Part shown: piece by piece, positions 1-11,060 of the stretch
How positions within the stretch are numbered: the first letter of the stretch is position 1
Layout of the letters: every line of letters begins with the position of its first letter
Source of the DNA: Parelaphostrongylus tenuis
Taxonomy: Eukaryota; Nematoda; Chromadorea; Rhabditida; Metastrongylidae
Direction of reading: 5' to 3'
Assembly (NCBI GenBank): GCA_019055375.1
Contig: JAHQIW010004583.1
Span: 248,001 to 312,000 of the forward strand
Length of the DNA: 64,000 nucleotides
Made by a program: the position numbers and the translations under genes
The notes under the pieces: model-generated
The model's input: only the letters and a program-made list of their open reading frames with translations
The model's database searches: none
Told to the model about the DNA's origin: nothing

Positions 1-29
1 TTTTATTCACCTTGAACGATAATGAAGGT

Positions 30-428
30 CTAACTACCCAAGTATGAGATCGCTGTGACTAATGCAGCGCAAACACAAAACCCTCCTTGTGCATCTACAA
101 ACTGCTTCTCTATATGGCGTGTTAACTGTGCTAACTCTATTTTGTTTAAATAATCCCACGTGGACATAGTGTACTTTGGATACCTAATCAGAAATTCCAA
201 ATATTTGCGCATTTCTGCTGTATAGAGCAAATGATAGAACAATGTCTGCGTATCAAACGCAATATTTGAAAGCCTACACAGAACTAAAGTCTCTAATCTA
301 GACGTGACATTAATAAAAACAATCGCTAGGCTTGGTGTTATTCGTTTCCCCATCGACAACTCTCTTATCTGCGCAGAGTATCTTGCTAACTTCCTACATG
401 AAGAATAGCCAAGGCTTTTTTCAAACAT
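30..428 (-). CDS. Hypothetical protein or first exon at window edge (132 codons)
   Basis: This is the longest open frame in the left 20 kb. It has no domain I recognise, no signal peptide and no clear membrane segment. The frame opens with ATG at 428. On the minus strand a ttcacag splice-acceptor-like sequence (436-442) lies 8 nt upstream of this ATG, the arrangement expected at a trans-spliced nematode gene start. Near the 3' end a possible donor (g|gtagtt) precedes the stop at 30-32, so the gene may continue beyond the left edge. The codon mix looks plausible for coding, but a chance ORF of this size is possible in 128 kb of six-frame sequence. Transcript evidence is lacking. Confidence 0.3.
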   Translation of the reverse strand: MFEKSLGYSSCRKLARYSAQIRELSMGKRITPSLAIVFINVTSRLETLVLCRLSNIAFDTQTLFYHLLYTAEMRKYLEFLIRYPKYTMSTWDYLNKIELAQLTRHIEKQFVDAQGGFCVCAALVTAISYLGS

Positions 429-440
429 TCAAAAACTGTG

Positions 441-2025
441 AATATACAAGCTGCACGTTATCATTCACCTACATTTTGTAACACTTCTTCGTAAACAACT
501 TGCACTGTGACGACAGTGGAATGTTTGTATGCGTACTAACATCAGATGACTCCATTACACTGGGTGATGTTTGGACATACGAGTTTTAATTGCACTATAA
601 AAGTATAAACTTTTAGCATATGCATTAATATGAGGCTAAGCAGCCATATTACCCTACCCGTTGGCCCGCCTACACAGCCAAAGATCGGTTTAACTCTGAA
701 TGTTGAGACAATGGTGCATCTAGTGCATTTGTGTGTTTAAATAAGTATCTAAATGGCAGAAGAAGTTGGTAAATTACAAAGTGACACCCAACTGATCGAT
801 ATAGATCTCAGCTGCCCTACTGCTGAGACCCATTGTCTATTGAGTATCTGATGTAGGTTTTTATATCCCTTATAAGAAGATGATCTATGAAGCATTTTCT
901 TCATCTTTGTAGCTGATGAACAACGGAATGTTTTCAAACTTTATTAGTTTCAAATCTAGTGTATACTAAGTTCTTGTCATGAGTTCAGTTCGAGCTAAAC
1001 ATTCCGTTGGTACCTACCAAGTATACAAGGGAATTTGGTCGAAATCAACGGAAAATTGAGTTTACAATGTTATCCTCAATGTTATCCTCGTTTTTGTTTT
1101 CGGAAGGAGAACTGACCTTCTTTATGGAGCAGCAAAAACAAGCCCCAAGAAAGACTACGTTATAAAATGATATGAAATTTTCAGTAATGATAAATTGGAA
1201 ACAGATGCTCTAAATGTAAAGTGAACATTCAAAATACACAAAGTTTACCTAAAAGATACCAAAAAATGACCAGTTTCTTTTCCTTAACGTACAAATCAAT
1301 CTGTTCGATGACTGTTACATTACGCAGTGGTGTCGAAAGCCAAATAGCGAAATTATCCTGGTCCATCACTTTTTCTCTCACCCCTCCCCCACTTACAAAA
1401 AGCACGCTTTTGAGAAACACGTTTCCTACAACCGGTGTGTGCACAGAAAAGAGGCAGACAATAGAATCCTTGAAACTGTCTCGTAATACAGCCAGATCTA
1501 ATAACTACGAAAGTGCAGGTCTTTGACACAGGTTCAGAGAGAATCACGAGCCGTCAAAGACTGTTCCAACAAATGCATGTTCTTGTCAAATTTCCCTTCC
1601 TTTCAGGCGAGATGAGTATAGCTATAAGACGATGTTTGTAAGGGGCAAGCATGGATGAGTAGGCCTGTTTTCTCCCGCTCTTTTGATTCCCATCAGCATC
1701 GTCTCTGCTTCAATAGCGCTCTTTGAGAATATAAAGAGTCATTCACGAAACGAAGTTTTTTGGAACTTTCAATCGATTTATATGTCATTCTTGCCCTAAT
1801 CGAACGATTTCATTATGCGCTGGGTGCTGCGACGAAAGGCTTTGGCAATTTTGTACCGCATTTTTTTTCTATTGGGTATGGTAATGTGTCGCTGAAAAGT
1901 TCTATTTTCATTCTCATGCTACACTTCCGACAATAGTCTTGTATAGTTTTGATGTAGGGCAGATCAATTCTTCGACTGAAGAGAGCTGATAGCACATTCG
2001 TTTTAACGTTATCAAATGCGTAGAA
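441..2025. other. Intergenic or intronic stretch, nothing recognised
   Basis: Only short frames are seen. A mini-exon-like reading follows a tttcag at about 1604 and ends at a gtaagg donor near 1637, but it is too short to support. Confidence 0.5.
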
Positions 2026-2138
2026 AGAGTGGTGTGCAAACTGGGCGTCAGTAGTGTAACGGGTTAAAGCAAGCGCTCCCAGCTAGAGTGAGGTGCGGGT
2101 TCTAGAACGCCTGACACGAAAGTTTTGCACATCACTCT
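2026..2138 (+). repeat. tRNA-like foldback/SINE element, copy A
   Basis: The ends are complementary: agagtggtgtgcaaact at the left and agttttgcacatcactct at the right. Between them lies an A-box-like tagtgtaacggg and, about 45 bases on, a B-box-like gggttctagaac. The spacing resembles an internal Pol III promoter of a tRNA. The core gtgaggtgcgggttc is shared with six other places in the window. This is the best preserved copy of the family. No intact tRNA cloverleaf with an anticodon can be drawn. Confidence 0.6.
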
Positions 2139-3160
2139 ACATATCTATGAAGTCATACAAGCGCTGAAGCGATTAAATAGCATTAACTTTATTAAATGCT
2201 TTTTCAAAGTCCATAAGAGTTAGAAAGTAATTAAAACTGTAATATCAATTAATTTCGGTAAAGCAGAATTAAGAACCCACACTGTTGACAGAAATGTAGC
2301 GGTTGAGGGCACATTACTTGTAGCAGAAACTATATTTAAATATTTTAGCATTTCATTTACTTTCCCATCAGCAACATATTTGATGGGCGAAGGGGATCGA
2401 ACGCAGAATATTTTTCATGTATGATGTATAGAGCAAAGCTACTGTTGGCAGGCGTTTAGCTCGACATTAACGCTGGCGTCATACAGGAGGAATGCAAAAA
2501 CGTTCTGTGTGGCTAAGTGAAGCTGCTAAAATAAATTGATTGAGATTGAAGTCATATCGGTGGCGGTTCTAGTCTACGTGTCCAATCTATTTACAAAAAA
2601 CCCCTTTTGCGCGCTTACAATCATGCAAAGTTCTTCGGCCGAAAGGCATCAACGGTCATAATCTCAAGTGACATTTGAATATGATTCAATAGCAATTGTT
2701 ACTGGCAGTGAATATGTACAATTCTATTTCATCGAATGTCTTAAATCTTCTATGAACATTCAGTAGTCTACGAGAATGTTTAGATCCTAAACGAGGATGT
2801 TATGGCAAGGCCATAGCTACGTTCAGGCGGTGTCGCCCGCTTCATCAGTGGCCCAAACCCCACATAGAATCTTGCTTTGTAGCAGGGATGGGAAGGCGTC
2901 GCCTATAGTGATAGCACATTACATTTTGTTATCACCGGTTTCTCAGTCGATGTTTTGCGGTTAGTAGTTGGCTATGTATAAATTCATCTCACTCACTGGT
3001 CTGAACCTCGCTATAACACATAAAAACTGTTGTGATTCTACTTGACCGAGTTTGCCGTCAAATTCTAAACACTTCGTATAACCATTAGATTTCCAACTAA
3101 GTTTCTGAGATTAATCCAATAACTCAAAAATTTGCTTTTCCAAGCAATCAAAAGTATCAT
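2139..3160. other. Stretch without recognised features
   Basis: No supported gene. Short frames only, AT-rich with many stops. Confidence 0.5.
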
Positions 3161-3164
3161 ATCA

Positions 3165-3730
3165 TTATTCGAAGTATTCTCTGCCTACTATAATGCAATT
3201 CTGCCAAGGCTCCAGCAATGAATCAATTCCGCGCTCATAAAACTTATTATTCTTCTATGCGAATCAACCAGTCGATTCTCGACGCGGATGACTGATGTCT
3301 CGGAACTTCTTTTTGTCCAACCTGTACTTCAATGATCTGAAGAGATGAAATCGGATGGAGACAGCTCCGGCGAATACGGTAGATAATTCATATGCTTCCA
3401 GCTCAAATCGGTCAGCTTCTTTTTGTTTTCTTAGCAACGTGTGGCTTTGCGTTGTCTTGAAGCGAAATGACTTGTCGACAGCGGTGACGTAGAATACTTG
3501 ATTGCAACGGACCAGTTGCTGACGTGACAGGGTCTGACCGGCTTGCAACATGTCCCGACGAATCGGCTCACTTTGATCCCAGAAAATGATCAACATTGCT
3601 TTTGGCGCAAATCGATTTGGTCTCTGTGCTGATGCTCCTTGCTGACCTGTTGACAACAACTGATTTGCACGACGCTGGTTCTTGAAGAAGATCCACTTCT
3701 CATCAGTGATGACAACTCTGTTCAAAACGT
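3165..3730 (-). pseudogene. Mariner-family transposase remnant, catalytic and C-terminal part
   Basis: The minus strand reads a mariner-type (Tc1/mariner superfamily, DD34D group by pattern) transposase from its first catalytic aspartate motif (VITDEKW) through a WDQ block to the HLFRSL C-terminal signature, then, after stops in the frame, a FYERGID..WQNCI tail near 3200. Transposases of this kind cut and paste their element at TA sites in the nucleus. Here the N-terminal DNA-binding half is absent, the second catalytic position lies in altered sequence, and stops occur after about residue 153, so it is inactive. At 3730 it abuts a second mariner piece in the opposite orientation. Confidence 0.8.
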
Positions 3731-3965
3731 CTCCGTCCGATGACCACCTCTTCAGATCATTGGAGCACCGGCAGGAAGAAGCTTTGAGACATCAATCTTT
3801 GCGTCGAGAATTGACTGGCTGGTCTGCATTGAAGAATAATGAGTTTTATGAGCCTAGAAATGATTTGTTGCCGCAGCGTTGGCAGAACTGCATCCAAGCA
3901 GACGAAAGATACTTCCATTATGTTATTCAATGCTTTCGATTACTGGGAAAAATAAATGTTTGGAT
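3731..3965 (+). pseudogene. Mariner transposase C-terminal remnant, opposite orientation
   Basis: The plus strand reads SDDHLFRSLEH, a frame slip, then NEFYEPRNDLLPQRWQNC and a YF ending near 3925. These are the last third of a mariner transposase. The two pieces at 3.2-3.7 and 3.7-3.96 kb belong to the same or a closely related family, since both carry the HLFRSL and KNN.FYE...WQNCI blocks and similar 3' flanks (a caatgctttcgattac-like run here). Everything upstream of HLFRSL is missing. The piece is inactive. Confidence 0.75.
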
Positions 3966-5654
3966 TTGGATCAAGTTCGGAAACCTAAGTTAGAGACCTA
4001 ATAGGGAAGAAAAGGCAAATCTGGCGAAGATGAGTTTTCTCTCGTTCTGGCATGAAGTCCGTTTTCAACTTGCGCAATTCGTCTGTCATAGCCTCGAAGA
4101 GGAAGAGTTCGTTGCCCTATTAGGCGGTAGACAGTCCTCTTTATTCATTGATGGTTTGATATTGAAAAGTTGTGCCACGAAAAAGTCAACAAAATTAATG
4201 AAGAACATGGGAGAGCAAATGCACAGTTTATACTGAGTTGTCCAGTGATTTCTCCAAATTTCGACATTTTGTTTATTTAACTCGTATTTTTTCGAGATAT
4301 CAATCAGTCGGCACTATTATCATCTCCATTATTACAGATGTGCAGCCATTTTCGATAGAGAATGTATGCTATTTTCTCACGAAGAGCCCTGGCGGCCAAA
4401 AAATTCGGTGAGTTCACTTTTGAGATGTATATGACTTTCAAAATTCTTCCTCGGAAGCTGTTTTAAAATGCATTAGAGACGATGAATCGATGGAGTTCGC
4501 ATTAAGGTTACAGAGCATAAGTAGTACAGTGAAACACCCACTTTCTTCAAAATGTGGCGAGTCGACTGATTAATATGAGGTGGTCGGTCGATTCATGCAT
4601 GAGGTACTCATAAAGAAGTCATTTCAAGGTAAACCATTCCATTTAAATGGCGAATTACGGTGCTTCAGTTGCTGCTCGGATTCACTGCTAATTGAAAATT
4701 TATTAAACTCATCAAAAGCAAGGATACTGGTTGAGCACATCCTACAAGCTCGATACTGCTAAAGTGAGGGATTTTTATAGGGCTTTCGTTATTGTACGCC
4801 GGAATGTTCAGCCATAGAAAGACGTCCAGCGTATAGCCCTGATACTGCTCCAACACAGTATCACCTATTCCGCACATTAAAGCATCATTTGCAGAAGAAA
4901 AATCTAAAGACCGCAACCAGCTAAAAAATGTCGTCACAGACTTCATAGATCACTAACCTTATTTTTTGTAAAACGAAGGCGTACTCAATCTTTACTCAAC
5001 AAATGACTGCATGTCATTGATCATTGAAGCAATCATCTTTACTAATGAGTTGAATTCTTCAGCTAGATAACAACTTAGTAAACTGGGTGTCAATAACAGC
5101 TAAGTAAATTAAAGCGTCAGAATTCGAAAGTTTGAAGGCGCTACTCAGTAGAATATTCGAAACATCTTCAAAACCAAGATTTGACCGTCTTTTTCACTGT
5201 TTTAATTAGCACAAGATCATAGCCAAGCATATAGTCGGCTAACATTTTGACGTCTTCGACTTTCTTAGTTCTCCTTAAACAAGCCAACTGTACCACTTTG
5301 ATATGTGTAAACTTACTCAGTACCGATTGCTCCATCATGGCCTGTCTGTTGGAAAGCAGTCGGTTATTGACGATCAATCAGTGTCATCGGTGGTATTAGT
5401 CATTGCCGAAACTGCAAAAATTGGGAAGAGCACTCGCCCGTCAAATCTCAGCTAATCCAAAAAAGAAACGATCACAGTACGTCTTGCAGACGAAAAAGAT
5501 ATAGCCTCACAAAATTTTATACAATTTTTCTTTCATGTTCACTTCTCGCTTTCGTCCGTCGGATGTCAGTAACATTTATTCTGTGTCGATCCATTTTACC
5601 CACTATTGTTTGGTGCGTAGAACAGCGTCTCCTGTTGCCAATCTCTAACGTAAG
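3966..5654. other. Stretch without recognised features
   Basis: Several short frames (for example 4030-4236 plus and 4665-4946 minus) show no motif I know and have no supporting splice or start context. I treat them as chance. Confidence 0.45.
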
Positions 5655-5823
5655 TTAGATCCTTGAATCATTACCTTATTTGCTTGATACGAGATATTGC
5701 TGGAATCGTCCTACCGACTGCGCGATAACATCAAGTGATTTTTCATTTTCCTTATGCAGTGACCAAATTTGTGGTGCATATTCTGGTATTTGTGTGTTAG
5801 ACGATGACAAAATCTGAGCCGAT
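5655..5823 (-). mobile_element. Old RTE retrotransposon fragment (3' part of the coding region)
   Basis: The DNA aligns by eye with RTE copy 2 near 29.45-29.62 kb, including the run cgataacatcaagtgattttt and the block encoding the post-RT region (ETWSLRKQDE in better copies). It is highly diverged. It lies in the same orientation and order as the fragment at 7290-7950, so both are probably one old element split by the repeat between them. Confidence 0.7.
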
Positions 5824-6830
5824 CTCATTCGCTGGACAAAAACTTTTCATAGATGTGTTAGCATTCGTTTCAAAATCTTATATCTCTGGCTACAACTTTG
5901 CATAGCCGGTTTTTCATAATACCCTTTTATAACGCTGTAGCGCACAGAAGAACATATTGTCTTGCACTAGCCTTTCGCGCACAAAAAACCATTTTAGCGT
6001 GTAGATGATTTTTTGTCGAATAAAAATCAAACGTTTCTATTTAAAGTTTTTTGTTGATGCGGTGGAAAATGCGCAATAAAGTAGCAATGGTTGCCGCAGT
6101 TTTAACGCTTGTGCGGCAAATTACTATCGAGCTACGCGTTAGATCAGGCGATCGCCTTGTTAACAAGTCGTGGCTGTGACTCCCCTTTCATTTTATTCGA
6201 CTATAAGTTTTTCACTTTACCACAGACTGAAGAACAAGCAGTCGTGTTTTTGCTGGAATATAGAGTGCTATCACCCGCATATTGTACCCAGATAATGATC
6301 AAAGTGTTCATAGTGATCATAGTGCTCATTAATGATCTTAGTGTTGATTGATTTATTTATTCCTATTTATAGCACAATAGTAAAGAATCCAGTGATATAT
6401 TTATTTTCTGGAAGTATTAATAGTAGAGTAAATGAGATTGGATTTTGCATTTCGGGAGACATTGTTTACCGCCAAACTCACGAAGCGGAGGTGGGGGGGG
6501 GGGGGGGGGAGAAGGGTGAAGGGGCGAAGCGATCGATCGCGCTTGGAATAATGCTATTCAATCGAGATTTTTTTTCACCGTATCCAGAGAAACCTAAAAT
6601 AGAAACGTAAGACAAAAACGCATGAGTCTGATACTACGAAAAATCCTCTGGACGATGACATGCTGTTCGTGCTTCCACCGATTTATACGTGTAATGGGAA
6701 GAAAGACGAAAGGCATGTGTGGAAGAAAATTTTATCATAGATGCTACAGCGTAATAAAAGAGTGTTTTGAAAAGCAGGTGGCGTGAGTTGTAGTCGGGGA
6801 CTTAAGCTTTCAAATAATTACCAATACTCC
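5824..6830 (+). repeat. Dispersed non-coding repeat family B, copy 1
   Basis: It starts near ctcattcgctggacaaaaac and continues through agccggtttttcata and cccttttataacgctgtagc to a block with gatgctacagcgt. The same order of blocks recurs at 61.82-62.70 kb (plus), 25.88-26.48 kb (minus) and, partially, 10.72-11.06 kb (minus). It encodes no recognisable protein. It appears to be inserted in an older RTE copy. Confidence 0.7.
6493..6509. repeat. Homopolymer G run (17 bases)
   Basis: Seventeen consecutive G on the plus strand within repeat family B. The corresponding part of the 62.3 kb copy is G-rich but not homopolymeric. Length is prone to sequencing error. Confidence 0.9.
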
Positions 6831-7089
6831 TAATGAACTGGAAACTTCCTGTCTAATGAATGACATCGGCTTAGATATTTGTCGTCGTCTAAAATATAAC
6901 TATCCATATCCTCAGAGAGCGGAAATTTTTGAGTCAAGAAGGTGGTCACAGAGTCCGCTTTTCGTTCCCTCCCTAAGTACATTATCGATGTTTTTAGTCG
7001 TCATCGAAACCGCCAGCTTCTCTGCTCAAGTGTGAAGTCAGTTAATTGATTTTGTCAACTTCTCGACTTAAGTAGACTAGAACTTCCGG

Positions 7090-7124
7090 ATATATATATA
7101 AATAAATATATATATATATATATG
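7090..7124. repeat. TA-rich microsatellite
   Basis: Alternating TA with an interrupting aataaa, about 35 bp. Confidence 0.9.
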
Positions 7125-7289
7125 AATATATTCCACTGAGCGTGGAAATGGAAACCAAGGGTAAACTGTATTTTACAACATTGTTCTTATAAAATTCAGT
7201 TGCAAATCAATCTCTTCACAAGCGCCGTCGAGATCAACAAATGTTCATTTTGTTTGCTTGATGCATGATGCCATAAGATCTATGCCATC

Positions 7290-7950
7290 AGAATACCGAA
7301 GATGGTGTAATTGTCGAATATCAGTTTTCGCTCTCATGTTGTCCCATTTTAATATTCGCATGGCGATATAGGTGACGGCACTGGACAAAGTTCGCAAGAT
7401 TATGATGCCATAACGACTCTCTTCTTAGATCGATAGTGTTGTCGTAGTGGAATGATGATACTTTGATTGCGAAGTTTTTATAAAGCTCTTTGAAAAGCTT
7501 CATGTATAGAATAAGGACGTCCTAGCTGTCCAAAGCTTTTACATGGGGTCCTGTTTCAACTAAATCAAAATCGTCTTGAAAACAATAGAAATGAGGTAGG
7601 GTGTTCATGGAAATCTAGCAATCGTGTTATAGTGTGGATATGGTGTATTGTACCAAATCATTTTTGAAACCATCCTTATTCGGCACGACAGTATTTCACC
7701 TAGTCTTAGATGATTCGTCGTATTGCTCATTGATATGTTTAATGACGGTATCATTCCAAAAGCCCATCAATGATTTAAATACATTCCCCTTTACGGCGGT
7801 TTTTGAGATTCAGCTTCCTTAATGTAGCTGCTTGCTTTTTTTGCAGAAAAACAAATGCATAGAGTAAGTGATGACTGAATCTTGTGTTGATTTGGAACAA
7901 CAGCACTATTGAACATCAAAATAAGTCCAGATTGTGCAATGAAATCTATA
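7290..7950 (-). mobile_element. Old RTE retrotransposon fragment (RT and endonuclease-linker parts)
   Basis: Minus-strand reading at 7321-7503 gives ELYKNFAIKVSSFHYDN followed by a degenerate RREs block. This corresponds to ELYKDFTTKISPFYNN and the RRGVRQGD block of the better RTE copies at 23.8 and 30.1 kb. The DNA match runs on to about 7600 and resumes at 7715-7830 with a block equivalent to 31.10-31.16 kb (tcattccaaaagccc against tcttcccaaaggcct), then weakly to about 7950. The intervening coding segment is deleted. Frames are destroyed. Confidence 0.7.
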
Positions 7951-8980
7951 ACATAGCCTCGAGGATTGCTCAGTATGATTTAGATAAATTTCTTTCAAGT
8001 CCGCATAAATCAATTCAATTTCGTCGTCCGCTTCTTGACAGTGAGTTAGAAACGGAGAAGGTCAAAGTCGACATAGTCGCAATCATTTCAAACTTATGCT
8101 TCCGATATGGGTTGTTAGTCTCAGCGAATGACTCAGTATTTATAGTCGAGCCAGTTTTGGGGCAAACAACAACGTAGCCTATTTTTGGTAGCGCATGCTC
8201 TGTGAATTCATTTGCTCGTCAAGATCAATACATCTCCGATGTCATAGACGGTGTAAAATAGGGAATGTCTTCCCACTCTAGCGATGCCGGTGACTGCGCA
8301 CCCTATCCTTTCTATGCCTATTAGAAGGTGAGAAGAACTTCTAAGCAGATGTACGTACAATTTGGTAGACTTCGTTGCCCGCTTCTTGATATCAAGGATC
8401 CCCTGAATTATTTTGGGATTTCCAGCAACTTTTCCATCCAATTTTTTTACAATGGTTGGCGTTTTGGCTCTACTTTTCATTACTAACTTACGGTTTGCGA
8501 GACTTTAGCAACAAGTTCAAATGCATTCATTAGTAGTTTTCACCTTTCACAGCAAACGAAAAGCTCATCTGCTGGAGACAAATCTTAAGCTCCCTCCTCC
8601 CCGTCCCTTTCCCTCAAAAGTGGATCCCAATCACTACCTTTTAGCCAATTTAACTTGTAGCTGATTTAACGTAGTATAAGCAGCAAGTGGTGCCTTGGAT
8701 TGATGTGAACGTTCGGAGCAGCTCAAAATCGCTTTTGATCTGATTTCAACCTCCTAACTCTCACTTGTAGGCTCGCCAATTGACTTTTGCGATTAACATG
8801 ACAATAATCCGCTCATGAGGGAGATTTGCAGAGTATTCTCTATATTTTGCTTAATTTTTTCATAGCCTTGCATACTCATCACTCATTCGTCTTACTAGCT
8901 TCGATTTCTGAACTTCGCATTATAAATAAACCGTTAATCAATATAGCCCTGTATGACCAGGAGTTTAAATAGTTATCATT
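7951..8980. other. Stretch without recognised features
   Basis: It holds part of a 97-codon plus frame (7884-8177), which overlaps the RTE fragment, and a 90-codon minus frame (8208-8480). Neither shows a motif that I can assign. Confidence 0.4.
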
Positions 8981-8985
8981 TTCAG

Positions 8986-9216
8986 CGGTTTTCTAAGTCT
9001 GACACATGCGCGGTACTTCTATTTCAACACCAGCCAAGAATGCATAGAGCCAGATGAAGATACAAGCCACACCGGTTCGAAAGAAGATGGATTAAGGGTG
9101 GGATGTGCTTTTAATGCAAATCATATGATCCTTTGCTATGATAAAGCTGACGTGCATTCAAATATAGGTTTAAAAGCGCTTGACTCAGCTTTAAGCTCTG
9201 CTGTGTTTTACTACTA
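8986..9216 (+). CDS. Candidate internal exon, unknown protein
   Basis: A strong acceptor-like atcattttcag ends at 8985. The frame starting GGT at 8987 then stays open for 76 codons up to a TAA at 9214-9216. It has no ATG start, so it can only be an exon. The reading contains THARYFYFNTSQEC, which loosely recalls the middle of a Kunitz domain (R.YF....C), but the expected following cysteine and the GG.N.N block are not in place. A donor could be agg|gtggga near 9096. No neighbouring exon was found. Weak candidate. Confidence 0.2.
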
Positions 9217-9379
9217 AAAAGAAAACCGTTAAAAGGACGATATGTGTTTTAGATTGATGGTTCGACCACTACAGTCCTTATTGACACTCCATCTCACGAT
9301 GAAGGTAGCCTTTTACCTTGGCTTCACTCTCAAAAGTCGGCTGTCGCTTCTGTTTCATCATTTTATGCCACTATTATGA

Positions 9380-9900
9380 GTTGAGACAGGCCGTTTCTCT
9401 TTCGTTATCCGGCAGGGTTTTCTACAAGATATATTGGACGTTTAGTACATGGAAGATTACAGCGGGCCTATCAAGGAAGCCACTGAGCATCTGGGACCCT
9501 GACTCCGTGCTCCCCTTTTTGATTCAACGGCATTTGTATCGTTGTGCCATGCAGCAGAGACGTGGGTGAAACTGCAACCACGTCAAGACTGCTAAGAAGA
9601 ACTCACAGAGTGCTCGAACAGTGTCTTCTGGTATTTAATCGATACGTACAACATTTAGCCGACTTGTGTAGCTCAGATCTTCAAAGTCCAGCCCATCTTC
9701 GTAATCCAAAGGACCTATGCATTTATAACAAATAGACCGATGATATAGTAAGAAGAACAGACGATAGATGTATTTTGCGACAATGTACTGTCCTCGAGGA
9801 TGACACCTACACGTTAGGGAGACGTGCTCATAAAAAAATGAATCAGCTGTACTCGCAGATGCCGATGTTTTTACAGATCACGGTATGTTAGACTCGTTCC
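9380..9900 (+). mobile_element. RTE-like retrotransposon 3' fragment, second family
   Basis: Plus-strand frames give HLGP, LFDST, CHAAETW, then RVLEQCLLVFNRYVQHLADL and DDRC, with frameshifts between them. These are the blocks that follow the RT domain in RTE elements (LFDST..LPAL.YAAETW, then a basic region and RW.GH.MR). The spellings differ from those of the main family at 24.3 kb (AETWSLRKQDE), so I place it in a separate RTE lineage. It is badly decayed. Confidence 0.65.
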
Positions 9901-10719
9901 ACTCGCCATGTGCGAATCAGACCATCACCATAAACGATGTCGCGAGACAAAGGAAACGAAAGGAATATGTGCTCGTGACCACACAACTGCTGAAGTCGAC
10001 CGTTCAAGTATTCAGGAATCCAAGTATAAATCAAAAAACCAGTACTAACAAAAGCATTGCCATTGTGTGATAATATTTGTCTAAAAGAAGAGCCCTATCG
10101 TGCGAGACAGTAATACGCGATGTATACAAAACATAATTTTATTTTGAATGCTGCAATGCTATGGAAAACTTTTTCGCTTCAAAAAAATACAATTTTGCCT
10201 TTTTCGAGGCTTCAGTTTTTGAGCGATTACCAACAGTCCACTGGAAAATTTGCCTTTATCAAAAGATTTTCTTCCAGAAAGTCCCTGCTCGTTAACGCAA
10301 ATGATCCAGCAGTACTCACTATCAATACGGAATTTTTAGTTATCAACGATCCTTTCGTTGAACAAAGATTTTCCACTATGCTTTTAGTAGTCATTCGTTA
10401 GCTGAAATTTCTAGCTACTTCACTTCTGACCATTTTTTCAATTTTTTATAACACTTCACCAGAGAGAAAACATATGGGTTTCATATACAGGTTTTTCTCA
10501 CAAGACACAGCTCTCCCATTAGATTAGCATTAATAGTTTGATAGAGCAATATTCGAGGATTCAACGTTGTACTTATCTTATGAAGAGACCATTTCCGCAG
10601 TGCAGCAAGGAAAATATGATGGATCTTCACTTATTTGAGGCGCTTGCTTACCGGCTAATTTACTGGTGGGGTTTCCGGTGGCTACAGATTTGATACCGCG
10701 AGGCGCTATCGATTAAGCG
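9901..10719. other. Stretch without recognised features
   Basis: Short frames at 9885-10070 and 10120-10401 (plus) lack recognisable motifs and flanking splice signals. Confidence 0.45.
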
Positions 10720-11060
10720 AAATATGTTGAAACGTCGCATGTGGAGTGCGATTTTCCTCCTTCGTTTAGGAATTCTATTTGAGTTTCAAAGGAAAAAAAG
10801 CGCATAACTTTGATCTTACGAGGTATTCTCTAAACATTCATGTGCTTTCTATAGTTCTAGCACAGTATTTTTGAGAATGTACGGCCGATGTAAATCATAA
10901 TTTTAATTCCAATTTTACAGCGCTATAAAAATGTACTTTTAAAAACCGGTACATTACGCACTAGCCAGAGATACAAGCTTTCGAATGATTACAAACGCAC
11001 TTTAGAAAAGTTTTTTGTCCAGCGAAAGAAACCGTTTCTTCATTTGTAGGCGTCTAACAG
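10720..11060 (-). repeat. Dispersed repeat family B, partial copy
   Basis: Reverse complement aligns with 5826-6030: the blocks ttcgctggacaaaaaactttt, tatctctggcta, accggttttt and tatagcgctgta recur in the same order. Confidence 0.65.

Noticed and set aside
1605..1636. Mini-exon RDEYSYKTMF between tttcag and gtaagg
   Set aside because: Too short, and no partner exon in phase nearby.
8208..8480. Minus frame with GRHSLFYTVYDIGDVLI, which loosely recalls a non-LTR endonuclease block
   Set aside because: No GDFN, DH or other flanking motif is present and DNA similarity to the RTE copies cannot be seen.
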